DNA of 64,000 nt, from the NCBI GenBank assembly GCA_002778195.1, contig PCDI01000016.1, forward strand, positions 669,106 to 733,105, written 5' to 3'. The translations under genes were made by a program, and so were the position numbers. Shown here piece by piece: positions 34,385 to 44,739 of the stretch. This stretch comes from Raffaelea ambrosiae. Its lineage: Eukaryota; Ascomycota; Sordariomycetes; Ophiostomatales; Ophiostomataceae. The number at the start of each line of letters is the position of its first letter. Position 1 is the stretch's first letter. The notes under the pieces were generated by a model. It saw only the letters and a program-made list of their open reading frames with translations, did not search any database and was not told the DNA's origin.

Positions 34385-36431
34385 TCAGATGGCCTGCACC
34401 CGCAGCTCGTCCAGCCACGACAGATCTGCCCGGGCCCCCTGCTGCCGGCACCGCGCCAGCGCATCCAGAAAGGCCGGCACAAACGTGCCCGGTCCTTGCA
34501 CCGCGGGGCAGGCCGCGGCCAGCTCGGCCGCGCGCTCAAAGAGCACCAGCCCGGCCAGGACGCCCGCAAAGGTGTCCCCGGCGAGGTGGCGGTGGTCGGT
34601 GGCGGTCTCTGGGCCGGACTCTGGACCAGTCTCGGGGCCCAGCGCGCCGACGGCGGACACGGTGGCCGACAGCACGGTGCCGAGGGTGCAGCCGGTGCCG
34701 GTGACCTGGCCGAGCATGAGGTGGCCGTGGGCGACGGCGGCGGCGCGGCGGCCGAGGCCGTCGCGGCCGTCGCAGATGTAGTCGACGGGGCCGGTGAGGA
34801 CGACGACGCAGCGCTGGCGGACGGCGACCTGGTGGACGAGGGCGGCGCGGGCGTGGGCGTCGAGGCGGTGGCTGCCGTCGACGCCTCGCTGTTGGGTGGG
34901 GTGGTTGTTGTTGTTGTCGTCGTCGTCGTCGTCGTCGTTGTCTGGTTCCTCGACGGCGTAGACGGTCTGGATTTCGCCTTCGTTGCCCTTGATGACGTCG
35001 ATGTAGCCGGCGCGGAGGAGGGTGAGGGTGGCGTTGCGGCGGATGGTGGTGGCGCCGGCGCTGGGTGTGTCAGTAGACGAGCGAGAAGACGAGCGAGCGA
35101 AGAAGAAGGAAAACGAGCGAGCGAAGAAAGAAGAAAGAAAACGAGCGAAGCGAGGAAGGAAGAAAGAAAAACGAGCGAAGCGAGGAAAGAAAAAAAGAAA
35201 ACGAGCGAAGCGAGGAAAGAAAAAAAGAAAACGAGCGAAGCGAGGAAAGAAAAAAAGAAAACGAGCGAAGCGAGGAAAGAAAAAAAGAAAAAACTTACCC
35301 GACAGGATCAAAGATGACGGGCCGGCCGGCCCGGTTGTAGGCGGCAATGGCGGCGCTGTAGTTGGCCAGGCTCTCGGGGGTGGCCGTGCCCATGTTGACG
35401 ACGAGGGCGGCGCCCGGGATGCGCGCCAGGTCGGCGGCCTCGGCGCCGGACGAGCTCATGATGGGCGAGGCGCCGACGGCCAGGGCGACGTTGGCGGCCA
35501 GGTTCTGCACCACCAGGTTCGTCATGTTGTGCGACAGCGGCGTCGTGCGCTGCAGCGCCGCCAAGATGGCCGGCAGGCACGACGCCGCCCACGGCGCCGA
35601 CGCGCCGGTGCCGGGCCCGGGGGTCCGGAAAAAGGCCGTCGGCCCGGCCGTCCGCGCCAGCCGCACCTCTTCGGCCAGCCGCACCGCCGCGGCGCCGGGG
35701 TCCGCCGCGCTCATAATGGCGCTCACCACGGCAATGCCGTCCAATGTCTTTGCTTTTTGGTCCTTTCTGTCCTTTTGGTCCTCGCTTCGCTCGCTTTGCT
35801 CGCTTCGCTCTTTTTGGTCCTCGCTTCGCTCGGCCGTCCACCCGCTCTGAAACACCACCCGCCGCGCATTCTCCGCATGCACCCCCCCAATGCACACCGC
35901 CGCCACGTCCCCGTACCCGGCCGCCGCCATCGCCCCCAGCATCCGCCGCACCCCCAGCGGGCCCACCACGTGCTTCGTGTTCGTCTTGGTCGCCGTCGCA
36001 AACACCGTCCCCAGCCCGACATAGTCCGCGCCCGCCCGGCACGCCGCCACCGCCTCCGCCGCCGTCGACGCCGTCGCCCCCACAATGGCCGCCGCGCCCA
36101 GCAGCCGCCGCGCCGTCGCCACGTCAATGTCGTCCTGGCCCACGTGCACGCCCTCGCAGTCGCCCGTCGCCTGCGCCGCCGCCGCCACGTCGACCCGGTC
36201 GTTGACCACCAGCGGGATGCCCGCCGCCGCCGTCAGCGGGTGCAGCCGCCGCAGCGTGGCCAGCAGCTCGCGCGCGTCGGCGTGCTTGGCGCGCAGCTGC
36301 ACGATGCCAATGGTGCCCCGCGGGCTGTCGCGGAGCGCCGCCTCCACGACGTCCACCGCCGAGGCGCGGCCGCTGGGGCCGAGCACGGCCGGCGTGGAGT
36401 CGGTGACGAGGTACACAGAATAGTCGACCAT
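34385..36431 (-). CDS. THI6: Bifunctional thiamine-phosphate synthase / hydroxyethylthiazole kinase
   Basis: Two exons on the minus strand, 36431-35299 and 35060-34385, give 602 residues. The join (GG|GTAAGT to CCCAG|C) restores IFDPVGAGATTIRRNATLTL. Residues 1 to about 195 are the ThiE half: a TIM-barrel with IVQLRAKH, PLVVNDRVDVA, GVHVGQDDID and GADYVGLGTVFATATK. The C-terminal half is ThiM, with LSHNMTNLVVQNLAANV, GASPIMSSSGAEA, DPVGAGAT and the VTGTGCTLG nucleotide/catalytic loop. ThiM phosphorylates hydroxyethylthiazole and ThiE joins it to HMP pyrophosphate to form thiamine phosphate in the cytosol. Between the halves is a charged in-frame insertion (about residues 197-232) made of Arg-Ser-Glu-Asp-Gln-Lys repeats. 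A D7N4 run lies in the ThiM half. I looked for a TPP riboswitch in the leader and saw none. Confidence 0.95.
35061..35298 (-). other. THI6 intron carrying a 30-bp tandem repeat
   Basis: This 238-bp intron is largely made of a 30-bp unit with core ACGAGCGAAGCGAGGA. Exact cores start at 35141, 35171, 35201, 35231 and 35261 (+ strand), with diverged copies before them. In the sense of the gene the repeat is pyrimidine-rich. Confidence 0.9.
35746..35834. repeat. Repeat within the THI6 coding exon
   Basis: Three copies of the TCGCTTCGCTC core (starting near 35782, 35800 and 35820 on +) alternate with TTTTTGGTCCT units. The core is the reverse complement of the one in the neighbouring intron. It is translated in frame as a charged linker; there is no GT-AG pair that would remove it. 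Confidence 0.85.
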
Positions 36432-36919
36432 GGTGGGGGGGGGGGCAAGCAAATGTTGAACGAAGTGGAAAGTGAAGAAAAGAGGTGGGTTTCCTCGCAA
36501 AAAAAGGGAGCATTTCCTCGAATCGAGCTCAGCGTTCTTCCTTCTTCCTTCAGGTGGGTCTCGTCCACCCAGCACGCTAAACCCCGATTCTCACTTACAC
36601 AATCCCTTACAACGTAGTCAAGTGCCCAAAAGAGCGTCCAACAAGATCCAAGCACCAGTCGAACAAAAGCCGCGCAACCGTCGCGCAACCCCAAGCAGAA
36701 GCAAGCACAGTCCATTCTATTCCTCAAGACCAATGCATCCACCGATTCTAGCATGCGGGAAAAAGGTATACTGCTCTAGTATGCAAACACCAAGAAAGCC
36801 ATCAGACACGACAGCCACAGCACATGTACGCCCAGCCCGGCCTGCCCCGGAACCCACGCAAACGTCCGCCGGTCCATCGCCCCGCCGGCCCAGCGCGGTC
36901 CACTGTCCTCCGCAGTGTC
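36432..36919. other. Intergenic region upstream of THI6
   Basis: About 490 bp between THI6 and the patatin gene, both on the minus strand. A G run (36434-36442 on +) lies just before the THI6 start codon. No gene or riboswitch-like structure is recognised. Confidence 0.55.
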
Positions 36920-39900
36920 CTACCTGCGTCCGCCCCCCTGCAGCGGCTCCTCCGCTTCCGTCTCATCCGGCATGGGCTCCTCCTCTCCCTCGCCCTCTCC
37001 CTCCACGTCCTCGTCCTCGTCCTCGTCCTCATCACCCATGCCAAACTGGAGAATCTCCGAATCCGACGAGTCGGTCCAGTTGCCCTCGTCCTCTTCCTCG
37101 TCGTCCTCTTCGTCTTCTTCGTCCTCGCCGTCCTCTTCCGTCGACGCCGTCGTGCTCTCGAGACTGCCCCCGTGGCGGCCATACGGAGCCGAGTCGCCCG
37201 TCGCCTCCTCCGCCAGCCGTCGTCTCTCCTCCTCGTCGCTCGGCAGAGAGTCCAGGCTGTTCACAGTGCGGTGGCCATTCAGTATCGGGTTGGTCCGTGT
37301 ACTGTTGTTGTTGTTGTTGCTGCTGCTGCTGTGGTGGCGCATCCCGGCTGGGGCGGCGGCGTGGAAGCCCCGTCCCATGCCCACCAGCCCGCTGCTGTTG
37401 GTCCGCCGCCGCCGTCTGTTTCCACTCGTCATCATCGTCGTCGCCGCCGTGAGACCACTTGCGCCGCTCATGGCCAGCCGGGCTTCCAGCCGCCCGCGTT
37501 CAATCAGCCGCTCGACGCGCAGCCGGTTCGACACAAACTGGAGCGGCGGGAACGCCGACTGCTGGCCCTCGTGGATCATGCGCGCCAGCCGCGGCGGGTC
37601 CGGGTCCGACAAGATGTGCACAAAGTCCGACGGGATCGACTTGGGCCAGATCGTGATCGTGCCGCTGAACGGCTGCAGCCACAGCTGCGACCAGTCCTGG
37701 CCCAGCGGCCGCGGCAGCAGCTCCAGGTTGCGCAGCAGCTTGAGCCACTTGCGCAGGTCCTGTTTCAGGTACTCCTCAAAGGCCGAGCCCAGGTAGCCGC
37801 CGCGCCAGCCCCGGCCCTTGCGGTGCGTCACCGGCGTGCCCACGGACCCGCGGCTGCTGAAGAAGAAGAGGTTGATGTGCGGGTTCACCTGGCTCACCAC
37901 CGTGAAGTTGACGTTGAAGTGCAGGTTGAGCGACCGGATCGGGATGTCCGTCCGCAGGCTGCCGTCCTTCCACTTGTGCCCAAACGAGTACGGCACCAGC
38001 TGCCCGCCGGGCGTCTTCATCATCAGCACCACCGGGTTCAGAATGCCCGGCACCGCCGCCGACGCCAGCACCGCCGACCAGATGACGCAGTCGGGCGCCG
38101 TCCGGTAGTTGCACAGGATCGTCGGCGAGTGCGGGTCCGACGGCACGCACGTCACGTTCAGAATCCGCCCCGTGCGCTCGTACGCCTCGCGGAACGTCAT
38201 CGACCCGTGCGTCCACCACGCACACTGCTGCGCCCACGTCACCGAGTCGAACCGCGCCCCCGTCCGCCACCACCGCGGGATCCACACCCACGCCGGCTCG
38301 TAGCACGCCCGGATCCGCCCGGCCAGCGCCGGCACCAGCAGCGCCCGCAGCTCGGCATCCGTCCGCGTCGCCACCAGCGCCGCCACCAGCGCGCCGCCGC
38401 TCGTGCCCGTGATCACGTCCGGCAGCAGGTCTTGGTCCAGCAGCGCCTTGACCACGCCGAAATGGTAGAACGCAAAGGAGGCCCCGCCCGACAGGCAGAG
38501 CGCCGTGCGGCCGTAGTTGGCGTGGATGCGCTTGAAGAGCGCGCGCTTCTCGGCCGCGTCGAGCTGTCTGGTCTGGATGAGGAAGAGGAGGCCACGTTCG
38601 ACTGTGTGTGTTAGAAAAGCAAAACAAAAACAAAAGAAACAAACAGCAAACTCACCCTCGTCCACAAAATTCTGCACCAAATTCTTCGTCCCGTAGTACG
38701 TCCGGCTGTACAGATGCCGGTTCTCCACGCCCGCAAAGTTGTTCTTCACACACGCCTCCACCAGCGCCTTGAGGTCGCTGACCGCCTTGCGGCCCTGCTT
38801 CTGCTGCTGCTGCTGCTGCTGCTGGCCATCGCCCGACTCCTCCGACTCCTCCTCGTTCTCCTCCTCGGCCGCCGCTGCCCGCGCCCGGCTCCGCCGCAGT
38901 TGGTCGTACACCCGCCGCACCGTCCGGTAGTCGTAAAACGCAAACTCGTTCTCCTCCTTCCACCGGTCGTTGCCCAGGTACGTGTCCAGACGGCGCGCCG
39001 CCGCCACCCAGTCGCCGTAGCTGGACGTCGCCCGCAGCCGCCGCCGCAGCTGCTCCCGCTGCCCGCGCCACGTAATCAGCTGCTCATAGAGGGCAATGTA
39101 CATGCGCGTCAGCAGGTACGCCACCGACAGCCCAATGATCCACGCAAACACGCACAGCAAGAACGGCCACTTGAGCAGCCCGTACAGGTAGCCCTCGCGC
39201 GTCTCGTCCCGCGTCCGCTTGCCGGGCGCCCCGCCGGCCTTCTTGGCCCGCACCGACGCCCGCCGCCCGCTGGGCCCGCTGGAAGCTGCCGTTGCTGTTG
39301 CTGCTGCTGATCCGCCGGTGCCACGGCGTCGCAGCAGCTGTGTCGAGCGTCGTCGTTTGGTAGGCTGTGTAGGAGGAGGAAGGACCGCAGCGGATGCCGG
39401 TTCCGGGGCGGCGGCTGGCCGCTTCCTCCACGGCTGCCACGCTGGCAGCAGCGACGAAATCGACCGCCGCACCCCGATGCGTCCGCGCGACGACGGCGCC
39501 ACCTTTTCGTAGACAGGCGCCCAGTCGTTCTTGGCCGTGATGAAGAGCGACGGTGGTGAAGAGGAGCCGGGCCGGAGGAACGAGGCCGTCGGGGTCAACG
39601 GTGTTGTTGTTGTTGTTGCAGGGCCGCTGTCGTACGTACCCTCGGCCTCGCTGGTCGCGCTCGCGGCACTGGCTACCGAGTTGCGCTTCGTGAACGAAGC
39701 CGCCATCGGGCTGCGCGCGCTGCCCATGCCTCCATCGTCGGTGGTGTTCGCGGCAACGGAGGTCGGCGACTGCAGCGGATCCGGCGCGGCCAGGGCTTGT
39801 CGGAACGCCTCCACGTGCTCGGGCGGGATGAACTCGGTGTCGAAGTCGGGCAGGCGAGAGGTGTCGGAGAGCGTGTCGAGAGGGAAGCCGTAGCACGTGG

Positions 39901-40030
39901 CCGTCTTGTTCTTCGGCGAGCTGGCCGGCGTCTCGGGGGGGCGTCGAAGGGCGCTCGTCGTCCGTCGGTGTCGGAGGGTGCGCGTGCCCGCTGCCGAGGA
40001 GGAGCCCGTAGCAGCAGACGCACCAGACAT
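36920..40030 (-). CDS. Patatin-like phospholipase / triacylglycerol lipase, membrane-associated
   Basis: Two exons on the minus strand, 40030-38656 and 38601-36920, give 1018 residues. The 54-bp intron has donor GTGAGT and acceptor ACACAG, and the join reads VDEVERGLLFLIQTRQ. The first 280 residues are Ser/Pro/Thr-rich. A hydrophobic membrane segment (WPFLLCVFAWIIGLSVAYLL) precedes a DUF3336-like helical region. The patatin domain begins at LCLSGGASFAFYHFG and has the nucleophile in GTSGG (about Ser526) and the catalytic Asp in WKDGS (about Asp671). The tail is acidic (Asp/Glu-rich). The family includes yeast Tgl4/Tgl5 and plant SDP1, which hydrolyse triacylglycerol or phospholipid at lipid droplets and ER; the exact substrate here is unknown. 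The intron length is a multiple of three with no stop, so retention would give a 1036-residue form. Confidence 0.92.
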   Translation of the reverse strand: MSGASAATGSSSAAGTRTLRHRRTTSALRRPPETPASSPKNKTATCYGFPLDTLSDTSRLPDFDTEFIPPEHVEAFRQALAAPDPLQSPTSVAANTTDDGGMGSARSPMAASFTKRNSVASAASATSEAEGTYDSGPATTTTTPLTPTASFLRPGSSSPPSLFITAKNDWAPVYEKVAPSSRGRIGVRRSISSLLPAWQPWRKRPAAAPEPASAAVLPPPTQPTKRRRSTQLLRRRGTGGSAAATATAASSGPSGRRASVRAKKAGGAPGKRTRDETREGYLYGLLKWPFLLCVFAWIIGLSVAYLLTRMYIALYEQLITWRGQREQLRRRLRATSSYGDWVAAARRLDTYLGNDRWKEENEFAFYDYRTVRRVYDQLRRSRARAAAAEEENEEESEESGDGQQQQQQQQKQGRKAVSDLKALVEACVKNNFAGVENRHLYSRTYYGTKNLVQNFVDEGEFAVCFFCFCFAFLTHTVERGLLFLIQTRQLDAAEKRALFKRIHANYGRTALCLSGGASFAFYHFGVVKALLDQDLLPDVITGTSGGALVAALVATRTDAELRALLVPALAGRIRACYEPAWVWIPRWWRTGARFDSVTWAQQCAWWTHGSMTFREAYERTGRILNVTCVPSDPHSPTILCNYRTAPDCVIWSAVLASAAVPGILNPVVLMMKTPGGQLVPYSFGHKWKDGSLRTDIPIRSLNLHFNVNFTVVSQVNPHINLFFFSSRGSVGTPVTHRKGRGWRGGYLGSAFEEYLKQDLRKWLKLLRNLELLPRPLGQDWSQLWLQPFSGTITIWPKSIPSDFVHILSDPDPPRLARMIHEGQQSAFPPLQFVSNRLRVERLIERGRLEARLAMSGASGLTAATTMMTSGNRRRRRTNSSGLVGMGRGFHAAAPAGMRHHSSSSNNNNNSTRTNPILNGHRTVNSLDSLPSDEEERRRLAEEATGDSAPYGRHGGSLESTTASTEEDGEDEEDEEDDEEEDEGNWTDSSDSEILQFGMGDEDEDEDEDVEGEGEGEEEPMPDETEAEEPLQGGGRR

Positions 40031-40559
40031 GGTGTAAGAAGAGACGAATCAGAGAAAAATAGGAGTTCTGCTATGGTGGAAGAAGACTGCGGAAGACGGA
40101 AGCAAGCGCAGTCATGATGGGGCTGGCTTGGCTTGGGTTGGGGCAGCTGACTGATGTCGTGTGTGTGCAAGCAAGACCGCCAAGGGTCCCCGCAGATCGC
40201 AAAAGTATAAAGTCGGGTTGGGGAACGATGCGGCAAGCTCAGCCTTTCAAGCAGCTTTTCTGCTCTTGTGCTGGCAGGTGTTTAAGCCGTTCTGGCGTGG
40301 CGCCTGCTGGTGGATGGCGGCTTCAGGCGTTTTAGGCGAGATGACGTCGAGTTTGTTGGGGAAGGTGCCACATTAGCTGAAAAGTGGGGGCGTCCGCTAT
40401 ATGTTTGGCCCGTCGTTGGTCAGCGTGGACAGCTCGGTAGCTCCAGCCAACACGTGCCGACGACGATCACGTGGAGTGGTTACTCAGTGTATGGCCATCA
40501 ATTCACACGGCGTGAACCATACGCAGTGCGACAATTGCTCATCGCTCCCTATTAATTTC

Positions 40560-40760
40560 TGCACACACTACCTAATTTTCTGCGCTCGCTCATGAATTTT
40601 ATTATATTAATAAATCAACCAATATTTAATTTTGAATAACGAATCAATATATAAACACAGAAAATAAAAAGAGTGAGCGCAGGAATAGCTGGTAAAAAAA
40701 CAGCTTCTAAAATAGTGAGTGAAAATAGCTGGTAATAAAAACAAGCTTATGTAAACTTTC
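40560..40760. repeat. AT-rich island with imperfect inverted and direct repeats
   Basis: CTGCGCTCGCTC (about 40579-40590) is mirrored by GAGTGAGCGCAG (about 40670-40681) as an imperfect inverted repeat around an AT-rich core. AATAGCTGGTAA then occurs twice (about 40684 and 40725). It could be a remnant of a small transposable element, but no coding part or target-site duplication is seen. Confidence 0.4.
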
Positions 40761-42068
40761 TCGGTACCTGTGGACAGTTGTTCTCACATTCAATGGTCGC
40801 CGTGGTGTATGTCGGGCGATTCTATAGCACTGCTGCTGCAACACAACCGACTTCCGAGGCTACTGATATGGGGCGCATGGCTATTCGAAGCACCTTGATG
40901 GGAACTCCCTCCGACCCCTACCATGCAAATCCGCCACGCTATGATGGGGGGTGAGCCTTTCCAGAAATGTGCAGGGGCAAAAGGGTCTGTCGCACGATCA
41001 AGACCACTGTCCTCCAGGAACTACACCTTACAGAAATTTATAGAACGAGCTGGGTCAAGTGACCTGAAGCAACTCTATCGAGGAGACCACGGTTTCCTGG
41101 TAAAGTTTGATAGGGCCTCCTCACGTCTCCACGTCTTCGCATTCTCCTCACAACATTCGTGTTATCCAAGCTCTGGTCCATGGGAACATGTTTGTGGCTC
41201 CTTTGGTCGACCGAAGTAGCCGAAATAACCGAATGGACAGAGATGCGCCATTCTCACCGCTATCGGCATGTTTTGAGAGATATAAAACTCTCTGAACAGC
41301 CAAGATGCGGGGAAAACTCTTGGGACCACAGCTTACTACAAAGTACTTTGTATGTGAAAACGCTGCCCGGCATATGGTCATGGTCCAGAGCCCCCCCAAC
41401 CTGAGCAGCAGAGTAGTCCAGTCAAGCGAAATGGCCAAGGTCCGTATTGTCGCCAAGCAAGAAAGCTTGGTTTTGTCTTGTCGATTTGAGAAAAAAAAAT
41501 GATAACATAGGGGGTTTCCTTTAACCCTTCCGCGAAACAAACAGACAGCCAGCAACCAGACAACAATATTACTACACAAGTGATCTGATCAATGATTCAT
41601 CCTACATACAGCCTATCCGAACAACTCCCACACGAGTCAAAAACGCGTCAGGTCAAAGGAGGGGACACGCACGCCCCCCTCTCGCTCCCCTCTCGCCCCC
41701 CACCGCCTATCGAGCCAAACATGAGATTGCTGTTCATGCTCATAGACACGGCTGAGGAGCTCTGTCATAGGCCAGACTTTCTACCACTAGCTTGTATGAG
41801 CACTGAATGTGGGGTTTACCCCGGTCTGGGGAAGTAGATAATAGGAACCTGTAACTCCTATGTATCCCCCCTAGAGCTAGCTTACTCGGATCCCTGCTCC
41901 CCTTGTCTGTGATCCTACCCCAGAGTCGCTCCGCGGATAGGCTTGGCTCCCTCCCCATGTAAGCTTGAGAACCTCGGAACCTGGCAGCAGAGCTCTCGCA
42001 CGACTGGTCGTACTATTGACGGACCCCAAACCCATATATACGGATACATATTTCCACGCCCACCTCCA

Positions 42069-42076
42069 TATATAAT
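42069..42076 (+). promoter_or_regulatory. TATA-like element of the sugar-transporter gene
   Basis: TATATAAT lies 91 bases before the start codon at 42167, a plausible spacing for a fungal TATA box with a short leader. No other core element is assigned. Confidence 0.45.
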
Positions 42077-42166
42077 CCTAGCGATTTTCATTCAGAATAG
42101 GATCGAGACAGACAAATTTATCATTTCGTGTCTAATTCTTGATTCTTGTACCCCTCAAAATCCACC

Positions 42167-44175
42167 ATGCCGTCTCTACAACTAACGGGAGACAGACTCA
42201 CTGTCTATAACGTTGCAGTGATCTGCTGCCTCGGACTCGGTTCCGTCTGCTTTGGCTATACTTCCTCCATCATAGGGACACTCCTGGGTATGTACAGTCG
42301 TTCTGATAAGTGAAAGGCCGACTTGTGTGTGAGTACGGGGCAGTTCACTCACAACACCGTCAACAGGCCAGCCTTCGTTCCGAGAGTATTTCGATCTCGA
42401 TACGCGTTCGGATAGCACATCTCTTACTTCTTCTATGAATGGCATCTTTCAGGCCGGAGCATGCGTGGGCACTATTGCTGAACCGTGGGTTGCGGACAAA
42501 TGGGGCAGACGTTGGGGTCTAGTTTTGGTGAGTTCTACCTCGTCTACTTCAACCATGTCTTCTTGCTTGTCTGTTTTTATCCCCCCTCCCCCCCTTTCTT
42601 CGAAACTAACTAAAGTTGTGTCTTATTCCTTAGCCGGCTGTCCTCGTCCTCGTCTCGGGTGCCGTTATGGCCGGCAGTACAAATGTTATAGAGTTTATCG
42701 TCTTTCGTTTCTTTGCCGGCGCCGGTGCCTATATGGCAAATGCAGCAACTCCTGTAAGATGACCCGATTTTTCCAATGAATGAGCGAAAGGTGTAGGCAG
42801 AAGAAACGTGTTGCCCCGTTTTCTAAACAAGAATAGTTGATGATGAGTGAGCTCGTACCGACCCATCTCCGCGGCGGCCTCGTCGAGTTCCACGGCATCT
42901 TCTTCCAGACCGGCTACCTCTCTGCCTCCTGGATCGGCTTCGGTACTTTCTTCTGGGACAACAATATCAATACTTGGCGTCTGTCTGTGGCCATCCAGTG
43001 CATATGGCCAACGCTGCTATTGCTCTGCCTTTACTTCTGCCCGGAAAGCCCCCGGTGGCTTCTCATGCAAGACCGTGTCGAAGAGGCCCAAAAGGTCCTG
43101 GAAAGGCTGCACCCACAGTCAGACGAGGGCCGTGTCCATGCGGCCAAGGAGTTGTATCAGATTCGGATGCAAGCAGACTTGGACCGACGCTTGGGATCTT
43201 CGTGGAAGCATATTTTCAGCAAGCCATCCTACCGCAAAAGGATGTACCTCGGCTGTGGAACGGCACTGATTGCCCAGTTCAGCGGCGTGCTTGTTCTCAA
43301 CAGTAGGTTCTTTTTTTTTTCTTTATCCCTTGATTGACATCAATATCGCTGTCGGTGGTGAAGTGCTGTTAACAAAAATGCCCAGACTACGGCACGGTGA
43401 TTTACAAGCTTCTATCCTACGACTCTGAGCGGCAGCTGCTCTTCCAGGCGTCCTGGCTGACTGCTGGCTTCGCCTGTATGCTGGCCGGTCCTTTCATTGT
43501 CGACCGTCTCCCGCGCAACTGGCTCATGGGCATGGGCATCATTGGCTGTTCGGTGTTGCTATCGGTTATTGCCGCGCTGATTGCCAACTTCGTGCCTTCG
43601 ACCAATGCCGCCGCACTACGAGCCACGCTGGCCATGTTCTTCCTCTACCAGCCCTTTTTCATTATTGGTCTGGATGGTAAGCTCTGCCGCATAATTCTGT
43701 CGCTGTCATTGGCAACCACTCCCAGTGCCCTTCGTCTAACAATCAAACACAGGCACCCAATTTATCTACCTCGGCGAGATCTTCCCGAATCATCTCCGGG
43801 CAAAGGGCATATGTGCCGCTACGACAACAATTGCTGCAATCAACATTGTCTGGTTACAAGCCGCCGAGACTGCTCTTGAGTAAGTGTTGCCATTATGATT
43901 TTCTTTTTCTTTTTCTTTCTCTTGTCTTCGTTTTTTTACCCACAGGCCATACTAATGAACACAGAAATATTGGCTGGAAATATTTCCTTGTCTTCATCAC
44001 CACCAGTTTCGTCGGGGGGATCATCATGATCAAGTATTGGCCTGACACGAGATTTATGCCTCTCGAGGAAATCAGCGCCATTTTCGGAGACGAAGACGAG
44101 GTCGCGATCGAAGCCAATCAGATCGATATGAGCAAAGTGTCTGCCGTTACCCACAGCCACATTGAAAATGTGTAG
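42167..44175 (+). CDS. MFS sugar-porter family transporter
   Basis: Seven exons: 42167-42287, 42367-42527, 42634-42753, 42837-43302, 43386-43676, 43753-43879 and 43965-44175, together 498 residues. All junctions use GT-AG and keep frame. The protein has the 12-segment pattern of the sugar porters, with FGYTSSIIG in the first segment, DKWGRRWG in the loop between segments 2 and 3, GAYMANAATPLMMSELVP and PTHLRGG after segment 4, and PESPRWLL before the central loop. Substrate cannot be told from sequence; hexose, disaccharide or related uptake across the plasma membrane is likely. It has more introns and visibly less GC-biased codons than its neighbours, and sits beside an AT-rich spacer, so it may be a lineage-specific accessory gene. 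Confidence 0.92.
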
Positions 44176-44739
44176 GGTTGGAAGGAGGGAGATATAGGTA
44201 GATGTCTTCGAGCTGTCTTTTTATATGAAGACAACGATTTGAGCAGCCAATCATAGTAACAAGTCCCACACATGTATCTTGCGTGTGTTAAAAAAAACCA
44301 TATAGTTATTGCATCTTAGTCAGTCTGATTTCGCTATTTGGCGGCGCATGGCTCTTGCCATTTGCTGTCGGTGTTAAGGCGCTCCCCGCATGTGTTAGTG
44401 ATGGAGAGGTTTTTTTTTTTTTTTTCGCGGGTTTTGCCTCCTCTTCGCTGAGAAAGAGCGGGGCAGCGAAGCACGTTTTCGGTCTCTGGACCAATCGCGC
44501 AATACAAAATGTCGTCAACCTTTCAGGACGAGACAATATTCATTTCGTCAGCACAACACCCCCCGGGAATCTTCCACCACCACGTAAGATCTGATTGGGA
44601 ACTCTTTTGCCTTGAAAGCACTGCCCGTTTAAATACTGCCTATCAGCAGCAGACCATTTCATTGGGGGGCTCGCCAACGTTTCTGCTGTCTTTCTCTCTT
44701 CTGTAACATACAGATCGAAACGCAACAATTTCGTCGACA
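44176..44739. other. Intergenic region upstream of ADI1
   Basis: About 560 bp between two + strand genes. It includes a T run (44410-44425) and, before the ADI1 start, a possible 5' UTR intron acceptor (ATACAG at about 44708-44713). No other gene is recognised. Confidence 0.5.

Larger units (their letters stand above)
40031..42166. other. AT-rich spacer between the patatin and sugar-transporter genes
   Basis: About 2.1 kb of divergent upstream DNA. The first 500 bp is GC-balanced; 40560-40760 is very AT-rich (listed separately); the rest has mixed composition. No gene is visible on either strand. Confidence 0.6.

Noticed and set aside
36432..36919. TPP riboswitch in the THI6 leader
   Set aside because: Fungal thiamine genes can carry one, but I could not find the conserved CTGAGA and matching downstream blocks on the minus strand here.
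36824..38614. 596-residue open frame on + opposite the patatin gene
   Set aside because: Antisense shadow; extreme Arg/Pro/His content and no family, whereas the minus strand has the patatin catalytic motifs.
44509..44706. Upstream frame as an extra first exon of ADI1
   Set aside because: The frame starts with a plausible Met but its translation does not resemble the family, and the enzyme's conserved N-terminus (MKAYVYD) starts cleanly at 44740; at most it is a leader upstream ORF.
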